In this document: piece after piece, positions 1-7,925 of the stretch
Numbering within the stretch: the stretch's first letter is position 1
How the letters are laid out: every line of letters begins with the position of its first letter
Assembly (NCBI GenBank): GCA_017501345.1
Contig: JAFVXC010000029.1
Location: forward strand, 1-63,915
DNA from: Clostridia bacterium
GTDB taxonomy: Bacteria > Bacillota_A > Clostridia > Oscillospirales > CAG-272
Direction of reading: 5' to 3'
Length of the DNA stretch: 63,915 nt
Notes under the pieces: generated by a model
Seen by the model: the letters and a program-made list of their open reading frames with translations, nothing else
Database searches by the model: none
Told to the model about the DNA's origin: nothing
Position numbers and translations under genes: made by a program

Positions 1-108
1 AACTCGCACGCCTTGCCGCTTACGAGCGAGCTCGACGCGCTCTGCGGCGGCGAATGCGAACCGGATTCTGCGCGCGGGCGCGCAGAGCGCGGGACAACGA
101 TGGAGTGA
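1..108 (+). CDS. 3' end of an unidentified protein (cut by window edge)
   Basis: Frame 1 stays open from the left edge for 35 codons and stops at 106-108. A perfect hairpin terminator follows seven bases later, which is why I call it the tail of a real gene. The visible residues are low in hydrophobics, with Glu/Asp and Arg runs and two Cys, and look like a disordered C-terminal tail. No family can be recognised from so little sequence. Confidence 0.35.
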   Translation, partial: NSHALPLTSELDALCGGECEPDSARGRAERGTTME

Positions 109-114
109 CGGCTC

Positions 115-153
115 AAAACAAAAACGGTACGCTGTGCGTACCGTTTTTGTTTT
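115..153. terminator. Bidirectional hairpin terminator
   Basis: A perfect 18-bp inverted repeat (115-132 with 136-153) has a 3-nt loop, with A-rich and T-rich outer arms. It can end both the gene entering from the left and the minus-strand tRNA cluster that finishes at 157. Confidence 0.85.
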
Positions 154-156
154 GAG

Positions 157-227
157 AGGCGCCACCCGGAATCGGACCGGGGATAAGGGTTTTGCAGACC
201 CGTGCCTTACCGCTTGGCCATGGCGCC
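157..227 (-). tRNA. tRNA-Cys (GCA)
   Basis: 71 nt. The acceptor stem GGCGCCA/TGGCGCC, the T-arm GGTCCGATTCC and an anticodon loop CTGCAAA give GCA. CCA is not encoded. It is the last gene of a six-tRNA minus-strand cluster driven from the promoter at 880-908. Confidence 0.95.
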
Positions 228-352
228 ATATTCGATTTTTAAGAATCGCTCTTAATGACTGTAAGGACACTGCTCGTCGAAGCGTCGTCACGCCACAGGA
301 CAAGCAGTCCTTTACAGTACAACACGGGTGCAATCAACTCGCGCCCGTGAAA

Positions 353-428
353 TGGAGCGGATTACGGGGCTCGAACCCGCCACCTCGACCTTGGCAAGGT
401 CGCGCTCTACCAAATGAGCTAAATCCGC
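353..428 (-). tRNA. tRNA-Gly (GCC)
   Basis: 76 nt including an encoded CCA (353-355). The anticodon loop TTGCCAA reads GCC. The acceptor stem GCGGATT pairs with AATCCGC. It belongs to the minus-strand tRNA cluster. Confidence 0.95.
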
Positions 429-433
429 GGAAA

Positions 434-509
434 TGGTGCCTCCGGTCGGAATCGAACCAACGACACGGGGATTTTCAGTCCCCTGCTCTACCAACTGAGC
501 TACAGAGGC
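434..509 (-). tRNA. tRNA-Phe (GAA)
   Basis: 76 nt including CCA (434-436). The anticodon loop CTGAAAA gives GAA. Five bases separate it from tRNA-Gly, consistent with processing from one transcript. Confidence 0.95.
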
Positions 510-532
510 ATAAAAGCAAAACTTCAATAAAA

Positions 533-609
533 TGGCGACCCGGAAGGGACTCGAACCCTCGACCTCTAGCGTGACAGGCTAGCGTTCTAACCAACTGAAC
601 TACCAGGCC
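533..609 (-). tRNA. tRNA-Asp (GTC), copy 2
   Basis: 77 nt including CCA. The anticodon loop CTGTCAC gives GTC. The tRNA body is identical to the copy at 669-745, indicating a recent tandem duplication. Confidence 0.95.
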
Positions 610-668
610 GTAATCTGCGATCGGGAATTCCCGACAAATCGTTTTGCCTTATTGCTTTTTCAAAAAAA

Positions 669-745
669 TGGCGACCCGGAAGGGACTCGAACCCTCGACC
701 TCTAGCGTGACAGGCTAGCGTTCTAACCAACTGAACTACCAGGCC
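669..745 (-). tRNA. tRNA-Asp (GTC), copy 1
   Basis: 77 nt including CCA. Identical tRNA body to 533-609, and the two share the A-rich sequence just past the 3' end. The 59 bp between the copies resemble nothing else in the window. Confidence 0.95.
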
Positions 746-754
746 ATATGAAAA

Positions 755-827
755 TGGGAACAATAGGGCTCGAACCTATGACCCTCTGCTTGTAAGGCAG
801 ATGCTCTCCCAACTGAGCTATGCTCCC
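755..827 (-). tRNA. tRNA-Val (TAC)
   Basis: 73 nt. The anticodon loop CTTACAA gives TAC. The acceptor stem GGGAGCA pairs with TGTTCCC. No CCA is encoded. It is the first tRNA downstream of the cluster promoter. Confidence 0.95.
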
Positions 828-879
828 ATACGTCTTCCGAGCGCCTCCGTTTTTCGCGGCTTTGCCCGACGACTTTGAT

Positions 880-908
880 ATTATAGCACAGTGCTTTTGA
901 TTTGTCAA
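880..908 (-). promoter_or_regulatory. Promoter of the tRNA cluster
   Basis: On the minus strand TTGACA (903-908), a 17-bp spacer and TATAAT (880-885) form a perfect SigA promoter about 50 bp upstream of tRNA-Val. Confidence 0.85.
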
Positions 909-984
909 TACCTTTTTTCACTTTTTTCAAAAATTTTTTTGCTTGGTTTCTTTCCTCTTTCAGAAACTTTTTTCGAAAAAGCTC

Positions 985-1013
985 TTGACAACAGCGAACA
1001 ACCGTGATATAAT
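985..1013 (+). promoter_or_regulatory. Promoter of the tRNA-Pro locus
   Basis: TTGACA (985-990), a 17-bp spacer and TATAAT (1008-1013). It reads toward tRNA-Pro, but 370 bp of tandem repeat lies between, so the primary transcript would contain two extra tRNA-Pro 5' segments. Confidence 0.8.
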
Positions 1014-1050
1014 GTTCGGGTACGAAATTGAGGCGCACGTCCTTTGGATC

Positions 1051-1362
1051 GCGCCGCGAAATTTAATACATCGAGGTGTGGCTCAGCTTGGGGACGCTTG
1101 CGAGCGCTGCCGGTGGCAGAGTAAGCGAGCAATAAGGAGTGGCCGCGGTCGAAATTTGGTGAGCGTAAGCGAACGGCAAATTTCGGGTACCGCAACAGGA
1201 AGAGCGCGCCGCGAAATTTAATACATCGAGGTGTGGCTCAGCTTGGGGACGTTTGCGAGCGCTGCCGGTGGCAGAGTAAGCGAGCAATAAGGAGTGGCCG
1301 CGGTCGAAATTTGGTGAGCGTAAGCGAACGGCAAATTTCGGACACCGCAACAGGAAGAGCGC
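1051..1362 (+). repeat. Two tandem repeats (155 and 157 bp), each with the 5' end of tRNA-Pro
   Basis: Units 1051-1205 and 1206-1362 are nearly identical, and a third unit start at 1363 runs into the intact tRNA-Pro. Each unit has a short shared lead-in and then the first 20 nt of tRNA-Pro (starting CGAGGTGTGG). It then diverges into a hairpin-rich segment, with arms CGAAATTTG and CAAATTTCG. No protein is plausible here; the repeated reading frames are by-products of the repeat. Confidence 0.85.
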
Positions 1363-1383
1363 GCGCCGCGAAATTTAATACAT

Positions 1384-1457
<74 letters not shown>

Positions 1458-1459
1458 TA

Positions 1460-1498
1460 AAAACGAAAAGGAAGGCTCTGCCCTTCCTTTTTGTTTTT
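1460..1498 (+). terminator. Terminator of tRNA-Pro
   Basis: The stem AAAAGGAAGG / CCTTCCTTTT is followed by T-rich sequence. The left half of this terminator recurs after the tRNA-Pro fragment at 9781-9801. Confidence 0.75.
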
Positions 1499-1553
1499 CC
1501 TTGAAGTCTCTCCGATTCGAGCTTTGCAAACGCCGTGCGTTTGCCGACACGCG

Positions 1554-1620
1554 CGGCAGTGGCACGTAAGGACTACCCGTCACCTCCCGCGCGTTAAAGT
1601 TCTGAATCTTGTCACCTCGA
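1554..1620 (+). repeat. 67-bp direct repeat ending in a tRNA-Pro 3' end (left copy)
   Basis: Matches 9715-9781 at 66 of 67 positions. Its last 22 bp (ending CTTGTCACCTCGA) match the T-arm and acceptor 3' end of tRNA-Pro with one inserted base. The two copies bracket an AT-richer 8-kb segment, as expected for att-type repeats of an island at a tRNA gene. Confidence 0.8.
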
Positions 1621-1627
1621 CCATTTT

Positions 1628-1658
1628 GGCTCTGAGAAGTGTTTCTCAGAGCCCTTTT
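1628..1658 (+). terminator. Hairpin terminator
   Basis: A perfect 11-bp stem GGCTCTGAGAA/TTCTCAGAGCC with a 4-nt loop and CCTTTTC after it. It lies just past the tRNA-Pro-like repeat. Confidence 0.7.
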
Positions 1659-1684
1659 CTTTGCTTTTCAGTGATGCAAATTTT

Positions 1685-1709
1685 GAGGGGCAACCGTGAC
1701 GGTTGCCTC
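1685..1709. terminator. Terminator downstream of the dfx operon
   Basis: The stem GAGGGGCAACC/GGTTGCCTC (one bulge) is flanked by TTTT and ATTTTG. It lies 76 bp past the dfx stop codon on the minus strand and could act in both directions. Confidence 0.6.
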
Positions 1710-1784
1710 ATTTTGTATTTTAGATGTTTGCTGCCTATTCATCTCTATTATTTTCGTCAAAATCTTCATTTCAAGCGTGTTTAT

Positions 1785-2168
1785 TTAAATATTTGCTTTC
1801 CAAAGTCCGTGAAGATTGCAGTAAGAATATACTGCTACAGGTTTTTCTTCGGAAAGTGCAAATGTAACTATCGGCGCTTTTCCAATCTCAAGGCATTTTC
1901 GCTGAATTCCTTTGTCTGTCTGTAAGCAAACCCAAAGAATGCTATGCTCCTCTGTCATAGGATGCTCTACAGAGCCAACATTTACCGTTACAGTGTTTCC
2001 GGAAACAGAAACAACAGGAAGGTGCTTTTCTTGGCTTGCTTCCACAACACCCGGCTCAATCCGCTTCATCTTCTGTCCGCAACACAAGACAGACACCCCT
2101 GCGTCGTGAATCATATCAATAAGATTTCCGCAATGCTCGCAGAAATAAAATTCATTGTTGTTACACAT
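1785..2168 (-). CDS. dfx: Desulfoferrodoxin (superoxide reductase)
   Basis: 127 aa, normal length for a two-iron superoxide reductase. It reduces superoxide to peroxide in the cytoplasm without releasing oxygen. The N-terminal desulforedoxin-type centre is visible as CEHC (residues 10-13) and a later CC pair. The catalytic centre is represented by HLPVV, HPM and the C-terminal CNLHGLWK. A TGGAGG ribosome site sits 6-7 bp before the start. It is the last gene of the MFS-hdhA-dfx operon. The peroxide it makes would be a substrate for the divergent AhpC/AhpF pair, so the island carries a complete superoxide-to-water route. Confidence 0.92.
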   Translation of the reverse strand: MCNNNEFYFCEHCGNLIDMIHDAGVSVLCCGQKMKRIEPGVVEASQEKHLPVVSVSGNTVTVNVGSVEHPMTEEHSILWVCLQTDKGIQRKCLEIGKAPIVTFALSEEKPVAVYSYCNLHGLWKANI

Positions 2169-2188
2169 AATAAACCTCCATTTTTGTT

Positions 2189-2980
2189 TTATCTTCTATC
2201 CAGCCTGTCTTTAAGATCTCCGTAAACAGGGGTTGCAAGTCCGAAGCCGCCAGAAACAGTTAGAATCTGTCCTGTTGTATATGCGGAATCGTCACTTGCA
2301 AAATACACTACAGCTGAAGCAATTTCCTCGGGAAGTCCCATTCGACCAAGAGGAATATGCTTTAAAAACAATGTGCGGAAATCATCGGACAAATTTTCCT
2401 TAACCGCATCGGTCGCTGTCATTCCGGGGAGAACGGCGTTACATCTGATTTTGTGTTTGGCCTCATGCACAGCGATCAATTTTGTCAAATAATTGATCGC
2501 CGCTTTTGATGTTCCGTAAGCGATCTGCGAAATATCGGGAACGTTGCCACCGACTGAGGAGATATTGATAATGCTACCACCGTTTTTCATATACCCGAGC
2601 ACCGCTTTACTTGCCATAAACACACTTCGCAAATTGAGCGTGACCGTGTCAATAAAAACGTTGGCATCGGTACTCGCAAGATCAAGATCACGTTTGGGAT
2701 CAGACGTTCCGAAGTTGTTAACAAGTACATCTATCCTTCCTTCGTTTTTCGCAACCTCCTCTGCCATAGAGGCATAGGATTCGGGAACACTTGCATCGTT
2801 ATATACGCACCTCACCTTGAATCCTGCATTATTTAGGCGAGTAGCTTCCTTTTCTGCTCTTTCAAGATTTCTTGCCGCCATATAGACTACAGCACCTTCT
2901 TTGGCGCAGGATTCCGTTACGGCGAGACCTATACCTCTTGTGGAGGCTGTTACAATTACGACCTTATCCTTTAGCTTCAT
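2189..2980 (-). CDS. hdhA: 7-alpha-hydroxysteroid dehydrogenase (SDR family)
   Basis: 263 aa classical short-chain dehydrogenase. The cofactor motif is TASTRGIG (11-18), the structural motif is NNFG (88-91), and the catalytic residues are Asn116, Ser142, Tyr155 and Lys159. TASTRGIG and NNFG in place of the usual TG and NNAG, and the ISSVGG and GMTATDAV segments, are what I recall from clostridial 7-alpha-HSDHs that oxidise the 7-alpha-hydroxyl of cholate and chenodeoxycholate. Arg37 at the end of the second strand suggests NADP(H). The start overlaps the MFS stop by 17 bp, so the two are translationally coupled. A generic FabG-like ketoreductase is the main alternative. Confidence 0.82.
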   Translation of the reverse strand: MKLKDKVVIVTASTRGIGLAVTESCAKEGAVVYMAARNLERAEKEATRLNNAGFKVRCVYNDASVPESYASMAEEVAKNEGRIDVLVNNFGTSDPKRDLDLASTDANVFIDTVTLNLRSVFMASKAVLGYMKNGGSIINISSVGGNVPDISQIAYGTSKAAINYLTKLIAVHEAKHKIRCNAVLPGMTATDAVKENLSDDFRTLFLKHIPLGRMGLPEEIASAVVYFASDDSAYTTGQILTVSGGFGLATPVYGDLKDRLDRR

Positions 2981-4391
2981 TTATATTTTCCTTTCTCCTG
3001 TGAATTTTAGGCAACAAAATAACCGCTACGATTCCAACGACAACGCAGACAACTTCTGTGGCTGCCAGCAACTTGATAGCCTTGATTGCAGCAGAGATTT
3101 CATCGAGTCCGGCGGCAATGTTTGACGTCACACGATTAGTAAACAAAGGAACTAATACAGCAACACCGAACGGCGCAGCAAGATCTCGAAAAAGTCCGTA
3201 GGTTCCTGTGGAGGAGCCTGCTTTTTTTTCGGGAATTTCCGAAAGAACAACTCTCATAAAAACCGTAGCGTTGCCGCCAAGTCCAAAGCCAAGAATACCG
3301 AGAGAAGCCGCCAGCAATAAAACCGAGGTAATAGGAGTAAACAGAAGCATCAGAGAGCATCCGATTCCCGTAATGGCAAATGATATGCTCAAAATCCGCT
3401 TTGGCTCAAATTTATCCGCAAGTGGCCCAAGAAGAATTGAGCCGAGAGACATTCCAATATACATTATGGATATAGCATATCCTGATATAACAGTGTTTTC
3501 GGGCTGAGTGTAGTTTACAAATACAATGATGTTCGTCATATTCGCCTGCATCAATCCTTGCGTTAAAAAAAGTGCCACAACCGACAAAACAAACGACCGT
3601 CGCTTCATGAAGCTACCCTGCAAGATCGGTGTCTTTGCTTTTCTTTCCACCAATATGAGTATAACAAGTGATAGCACAGCAGCAACTAAGATGAATATAA
3701 AGGCTGCCGAACTCCATCCGAAATTCTGACCAAACGAAGGAACACAAAGCGTTAAGCTGAAGAATATCAGTACAAACACACTGCCAAGTCCATCAAAGCT
3801 TGAAAGCGATTTTTTTTGAGCTTTCTTCTCCTGATTAGTTAAAAGGCAAGCGAAGAAGACGATGGCAGAGATCAGAACACATATCCACATCATAACCCGC
3901 CATCCCGAGTGCTCTATGATAAGACCTCCAAGTGTGGGGCCAAATATAACGGCGGCGCTTGATATCAGCATATAAAGAGAAAAACCGCCCGAAGCCTTAT
4001 CCGATGGAAATTCACTGATGATATACGTAATCACTACGGGAGCAATCGCCGCACTTCCAATACCAACAACAAATCTCGCCGCAAGCATAAACAAAAGTGA
4101 CGGTGCCACCGCTGTCATAATATTCCCGAAAATAAAAATCAAAATTCCAAGAAGCAGTGTTGCTCTCCTGCCGATCACATCTCCAAGCTTTCCGAGGATC
4201 GGTGCAAATGCGGCGGTAGAGATTGACATAGCAAGAGCCGTCCAAGTCGTATTATTATATTCAAGCCCCAGATCCTTAACAAATGCGGGGCCAAGCACAG
4301 TCGTAAAGCCACCGATAATACCAATCAGAAAAGCCGCAAGCGCATAAGGAACGAACCCTACGAGATAAGATTTTGAATCCGTTCTTTCCAT
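2964..4391 (-). CDS. 14-helix MFS transporter (DHA2-like)
   Basis: 475 aa from the start with a TAGGAGA ribosome site; an upstream ATG 42 bp earlier has none. Roughly 14 membrane helices are visible, with the MFS loop motif GKLGDVIGRRATLL between helices 2 and 3 and a proline/glycine-rich helix 5 typical of antiporters. It is the first gene of the operon with hdhA and dfx. The size and partner recall BaiG-type bile-acid carriers, so export or import of bile acids is plausible. Drug efflux of the DHA2 type fits the sequence equally well. The gene is clearly AT-richer than the core genes further right. Confidence 0.85.
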   Translation of the reverse strand: MERTDSKSYLVGFVPYALAAFLIGIIGGFTTVLGPAFVKDLGLEYNNTTWTALAMSISTAAFAPILGKLGDVIGRRATLLLGILIFIFGNIMTAVAPSLLFMLAARFVVGIGSAAIAPVVITYIISEFPSDKASGGFSLYMLISSAAVIFGPTLGGLIIEHSGWRVMMWICVLISAIVFFACLLTNQEKKAQKKSLSSFDGLGSVFVLIFFSLTLCVPSFGQNFGWSSAAFIFILVAAVLSLVILILVERKAKTPILQGSFMKRRSFVLSVVALFLTQGLMQANMTNIIVFVNYTQPENTVISGYAISIMYIGMSLGSILLGPLADKFEPKRILSISFAITGIGCSLMLLFTPITSVLLLAASLGILGFGLGGNATVFMRVVLSEIPEKKAGSSTGTYGLFRDLAAPFGVAVLVPLFTNRVTSNIAAGLDEISAAIKAIKLLAATEVVCVVVGIVAVILLPKIHRRKENINEAKG

Positions 4392-4521
4392 AATCTCTCC
4401 TACATAATCATTGTCGTTTCGTAGTATGCCCATTTTTTCGCTGAATTATTTATGCACAAGTTGGACATAATCTTTTTTGAAAAGAGGACGACCTCTAAAA
4501 GCAAAAAAGGAGATTCACTTT

Positions 4522-5085
4522 ATGTCAATGATCAACAAAGAAATTGCCGATTTCAAGGCGCATGCGTTCCATGAAAACGATTTCAAATCGGTATCTAAGG
4601 AAGATATTCTCGGAAAGTGGAGCGTATTTTTCTTCTATCCTGCGGATTTTACCTTTGTATGTCCCACAGAGCTTGAGGATCTTGCAGATAAATACGAGGA
4701 TTTCAAAAACGTAGGCTGTGAAATCTATTCCGTTTCCACAGACACACATTTTGTGCACAAGGCATGGCACGATGCCTCGGAGCGAATCAAAAAAATCAAC
4801 TATCCTATGCTTGCCGATCCTACTCACCGTATTTCAAGAGATTTTGGGGTTTTAATTGAGTCCGACGGTCTTGCCGAGCGCGGAACCTTTATTGTTAATC
4901 CCGAGGGAAAGATCGTAGGCTACGAGGTGACAGCAGGAAACGTCGGCAGAAATGCTGAGGAGCTTTTCCGTCGTGTTCAGGCGTGTCAGTTTGTTCACGC
5001 TCACGGCGATCAGGTCTGCCCTGCGAATTGGAAACCGGGAGCGGAGACACTCAAGCCCAGTCTTGATCTTGTAGGTCAGCTCTGA
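4522..5085 (+). CDS. ahpC: Peroxiredoxin AhpC
   Basis: 187 aa two-Cys peroxiredoxin that reduces H2O2 and organic peroxides. The peroxidatic Cys47 lies in FTFVCPTE and the resolving Cys166 in DQVCPANW, both at canonical positions. The start at 4522 has AAGGAG nine bases upstream; an in-frame ATG at 4477 has no such site. The stop overlaps the ahpF start by one base (TGATG), so the enzyme and its reductase are made together. The 130 bp to the divergent MFS gene hold no obvious PerR box and only weak promoter matches. Confidence 0.95.
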   Translation: MSMINKEIADFKAHAFHENDFKSVSKEDILGKWSVFFFYPADFTFVCPTELEDLADKYEDFKNVGCEIYSVSTDTHFVHKAWHDASERIKKINYPMLADPTHRISRDFGVLIESDGLAERGTFIVNPEGKIVGYEVTAGNVGRNAEELFRRVQACQFVHAHGDQVCPANWKPGAETLKPSLDLVGQL

Positions 5086-6737
5086 TGGAATCTATCCAAA
5101 ACTATGATAAAGATAAACTCTATGACGTGATCGTCATAGGGGGCGGTCCGGCGGGACTTACCGCCGCGCTCTATCTTGCTCGTGCGAAATACAGAGTGTT
5201 GGTGCTTGAAAAGGAGCAATTTGGCGGGCAGATCACCATTACTCATGAGGTCGTAAATTATCCGGGGATCGGCAGAGCAAGCGGCAAAGAAATTACAGAA
5301 ACGATGAGAAGTCAAGGCGAATCATTCGGCGCGGAATTCCTACTTGCAGAGGCGACGCATCTTGAAGTTGAAGGAGACATCAAAACTGTCAAGACACACA
5401 AGGGAGAGTTTTATTGCCTTGGTATTCTAATTGCTACGGGGGCTCATCCAAGAGCTATTGGTTTCAAAGGAGAGGCTGAACACAAAGGACGCGGTGTTGC
5501 TTATTGTGCTACGTGCGACGGAGAATTCTTTACAGGTAAAGAGATTTTTGTTGTTGGCGGCGGATATGCTGCTGCGGAAGAAAGTGTTTTCTTAACTAAA
5601 TTTGCGCGTCACGTTACTATTTTGATACGAGGCGATGATTTCTCCTGCGCGGCAGCGGTTGCAGAGCCTGCAAAAAAACACGAAAAGATCAGTATTCTTA
5701 CGAATACAGTGGTTGAAGAAGTATCGGGAGAGGGCGGACTTAATTATATCCGCTATAAAAATACCAAAACCGAAAAGGTTACGGAATACAGAGCCGATAA
5801 CGGAGATTTCTTCGGTGTGTTTGTTTTGGCAGGATATACGCCTGATACAAAAATTGTAAAGGAGCTTGTAGAACTCAACGACCACGGCTATATCGTTACC
5901 GATTCGGAGCAACGTACAAGCATAGATGGCGTATATGCGGCAGGTGATGTTTGCATCAAACCGCTTCGTCAGGTTGTTACCGCTACAGGTGACGGTGCTC
6001 TTGCGGCTACTGAGCTTGAAAAGTATGTTGCTTCAGTGCAAAGCAGAACGGGAATTTCTGCAAAGCCACCTGTTTCAAAAAACTATAAGTCGGAAAATGC
6101 TATCAAAAACACCGAAAGCCAATACTCGCCTGACGGGTTGCTGTCGGAGGATATGAAGGCTCAGCTGCGGACTTTGTTTGAAAGAATGCAGGGCAATGCC
6201 ATACTCAAGCTTTATCTTGATAAGCGCGAGATATCACGGGAGCTTGAGAGTTATATGCGCGAGCTTGCTTCGATTTCGAATAATCTTGCGGTTGATGTGG
6301 CAGACGTCAATGCTTCCTCTGATTTCGCACCGTGCGTAAAGGTATGCTGCGTTGACGGAACGGAGACAGGTCTTGCATTTCATGGTGTTCCGGGCGGACA
6401 TGAATTTTCGTCCTTCGTTTTGGGTATCTATAATGCGATAGGACCGGGACAGCCAATCGATGAAAAAACAAGAGAACGAATTGGGGCGATAAGCAAGCCT
6501 ACTGATATTAAGGTGCTCGTATCCTTGTCTTGCACGATGTGCCCCGATACCGTAGTATCCGCACAGCATATTGCGGCAAAAAATAAGAACATCACGGCAG
6601 AGATATACGATATTCACCATTTCGAAGAAATAAGGAAGCAATATAACGTTATGAGCGTTCCGTGCATTTTGATCAATGATAGCAATGTTTCTTTTGGAAA
6701 AAAGAACATTGAACAGATACTCGAACTAATCGGGTAA
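5085..6737 (+). CDS. ahpF: AhpF-like peroxiredoxin reductase with swapped domain order
   Basis: 550 aa NAD(P)H:peroxiredoxin oxidoreductase. Residues 12-320 are a thioredoxin-reductase module with FAD motif GGGPAG (19-24), redox centre CATC (141-144), a second nucleotide motif GGGYAA and the closing AAGDV. Residues 370-550 are the double-thioredoxin-fold module with CTMC (483-486), which in classical AhpF is N-terminal. The order is therefore reversed. A 40-residue Ser/Lys-rich linker joins the halves. It is coupled to ahpC by a one-base overlap and should shuttle electrons from NAD(P)H through FAD, CATC and CTMC to AhpC. Confidence 0.9.
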   Translation: MESIQNYDKDKLYDVIVIGGGPAGLTAALYLARAKYRVLVLEKEQFGGQITITHEVVNYPGIGRASGKEITETMRSQGESFGAEFLLAEATHLEVEGDIKTVKTHKGEFYCLGILIATGAHPRAIGFKGEAEHKGRGVAYCATCDGEFFTGKEIFVVGGGYAAAEESVFLTKFARHVTILIRGDDFSCAAAVAEPAKKHEKISILTNTVVEEVSGEGGLNYIRYKNTKTEKVTEYRADNGDFFGVFVLAGYTPDTKIVKELVELNDHGYIVTDSEQRTSIDGVYAAGDVCIKPLRQVVTATGDGALAATELEKYVASVQSRTGISAKPPVSKNYKSENAIKNTESQYSPDGLLSEDMKAQLRTLFERMQGNAILKLYLDKREISRELESYMRELASISNNLAVDVADVNASSDFAPCVKVCCVDGTETGLAFHGVPGGHEFSSFVLGIYNAIGPGQPIDEKTRERIGAISKPTDIKVLVSLSCTMCPDTVVSAQHIAAKNKNITAEIYDIHHFEEIRKQYNVMSVPCILINDSNVSFGKKNIEQILELIG

Positions 6738-6753
6738 ACAGCAAAAGGCGATG

Positions 6754-6824
6754 AGTGAGACAGCCCACTTTTTCGATCACGAAAACCAGAACGCATACTT
6801 CTCCATCGCGTGCATCAGCGGCTT
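6754..6824 (-). repeat. Stray copy of the 3' end of the UroD gene at 10398
   Basis: 71 bp match 10375-10445 with four mismatches. On the minus strand it encodes the last 15 residues (ending EKYAFWFS) and the stop of the UroD-family gene 3.6 kb away, plus bases past it. There is no gene body here, so it is a duplication scar. Confidence 0.85.
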
Positions 6825-6860
6825 ATTGATGATTATGTAACGCAAACCAACCGCAATCGT

Positions 6861-6899
6861 GATATGCCCCCAAAAGTGTCTGACTTTTGGGGGCATATC
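6861..6899. terminator. Strong hairpin terminator between ahpF and araC
   Basis: A perfect 17-bp stem (GATATGCCCCCAAAAGT and its complement) has a 5-nt loop, with TTTGTTTG on the plus side. It separates the convergent ahpCF and AraC genes. Confidence 0.85.
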
Positions 6900-6948
6900 T
6901 TTGTTTGTTCACGGCATTGATTCTGCAAATCGCCAATAAGAAAACAGG

Positions 6949-7737
6949 TTATTTACGGTAGATGTTCCGATAGTGCGTCGGAGGCAGCCCCATATGCTGA
7001 CTGAAAAAACGGGTAAAATAATTTGAATCCTCAAATCCGCATTGCAAAGCGATCTCTCCTACCGACAACTCACTTTCCAAAAGTAGTTTCTGCGCAAGCT
7101 TCAGCTTGAGATTGACCGAGTATTGCAAAGGCGTTACTCCGTATATCTGCTTAAAGCTTTGTCGGAAATATTCCCCGGACAACCCACAGAATTTTGACAA
7201 TTGTTTGATATCAATGTACTTATCTGTAAAATGTTGTTCAATATAGCTTTTCGCGATCAAAAGATGATTTTTTGTTTTTTCATGCCCATCGGAAGAATAC
7301 GTTGCCTTTTTCAGATCGTCAAGCAAACGGTAAAATTCACCCATACAGGCAAGCTGACGGTCAACCTGATGCCACTTCTGCAAAACCTTGGAAAAGTGCT
7401 CCAAGGGAAGTCCAGCCCCTTTGATCACCGTTGCTTCCGTGGGAAGCGGGTGATAGGACGTAAAAAAGATACAAATACCTGTGCCCGATTCTCTTATGTA
7501 TTTGTTGTAGGGAATCGTTCTGTGTTTATCTATGGGCAAATAGAGAATAGACCCCGCATCGAAAATCAAGGTCTTGTCACCGCACACCAATTCTGTGAGA
7601 CCTTGAAATTTTACACTTAACTGATAGTTTTTCGTATGGAGATTTCTCACTATTTGTCTATCAGACGCCGTTGCATTGGTTGGCATAACACGAACGATCT
7701 TCACGCCGGTCCAATCATATCCGTCAAACAAGCTCAT
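6949..7737 (-). CDS. AraC-family transcriptional regulator
   Basis: 262 aa. The N-terminal 150 residues form a cupin-like sensor domain. The C-terminal 100 residues hold the two helix-turn-helix motifs, with the second-helix signature AGEIALQCGFEDSNYFTR-like (VGEIALQCGF, DSNYFTRFF) and the terminal PTHYR. GGAGG lies six bases before the start. It is divergent from the serine hydrolase, and their promoters lie 50 bp apart, so it probably controls that gene. The ligand is unknown. Confidence 0.88.
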   Translation of the reverse strand: MSLFDGYDWTGVKIVRVMPTNATASDRQIVRNLHTKNYQLSVKFQGLTELVCGDKTLIFDAGSILYLPIDKHRTIPYNKYIRESGTGICIFFTSYHPLPTEATVIKGAGLPLEHFSKVLQKWHQVDRQLACMGEFYRLLDDLKKATYSSDGHEKTKNHLLIAKSYIEQHFTDKYIDIKQLSKFCGLSGEYFRQSFKQIYGVTPLQYSVNLKLKLAQKLLLESELSVGEIALQCGFEDSNYFTRFFSQHMGLPPTHYRNIYRK

Positions 7738-7770
7738 TATTTGCCTCCATTCGTATTTTTATCTGAATTT

Positions 7771-7799
7771 ATTATAACATCAATCCAACGCAATGTAAA
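7771..7799 (-). promoter_or_regulatory. Promoter of the AraC regulator
   Basis: On the minus strand TTTACA (7794-7799), 17-bp spacer, TATAAT (7771-7776), 34 bp before the start codon. Confidence 0.75.
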
Positions 7800-7850
7800 G
7801 GGATTTTCAACAAAAATCTATATTTTGTGCTAAAAAAATAAATTATCCAA

Positions 7851-7879
7851 TTGACCTTTTTTAAAAAATGTACTACAAT
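7851..7879 (+). promoter_or_regulatory. Promoter of the serine hydrolase gene
   Basis: TTGACC (7851-7856), 17-bp spacer, TACAAT (7874-7879), 46 bp before the start codon. Confidence 0.75.
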
Positions 7880-7925
7880 AAAATCACAGCGATTACCAAA
7901 AGAATTAAAAGGAGAATTTGCGAAT

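Noticed and set aside
134..574. Open reading frame across the tRNA cluster
   Set aside because: It runs antisense through tRNA-Cys, tRNA-Gly and tRNA-Phe and into tRNA-Asp; its translated motifs are tRNA sequence.
943..1350. Several overlapping frames in the tRNA-Pro repeats
   Set aside because: They repeat with the DNA unit on both strands, have no ribosome sites, and lie in a hairpin-rich non-coding repeat.
1051..1362. CRISPR array
   Set aside because: Only two long near-identical units with no short repeats and unique spacers. The same applies to 43551-43860.
2189..2980. FabG (fatty-acid ketoreductase)
   Set aside because: No fatty-acid genes nearby, and the TASTRGIG and NNFG variants and overall motif pattern fit clostridial 7-alpha-HSDH better. 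Kept as an alternative only.
4392..4521. PerR operator between the MFS gene and ahpC
   Set aside because: No sequence close to the TTATAATnATTATAA palindrome; only weak promoter-like boxes.
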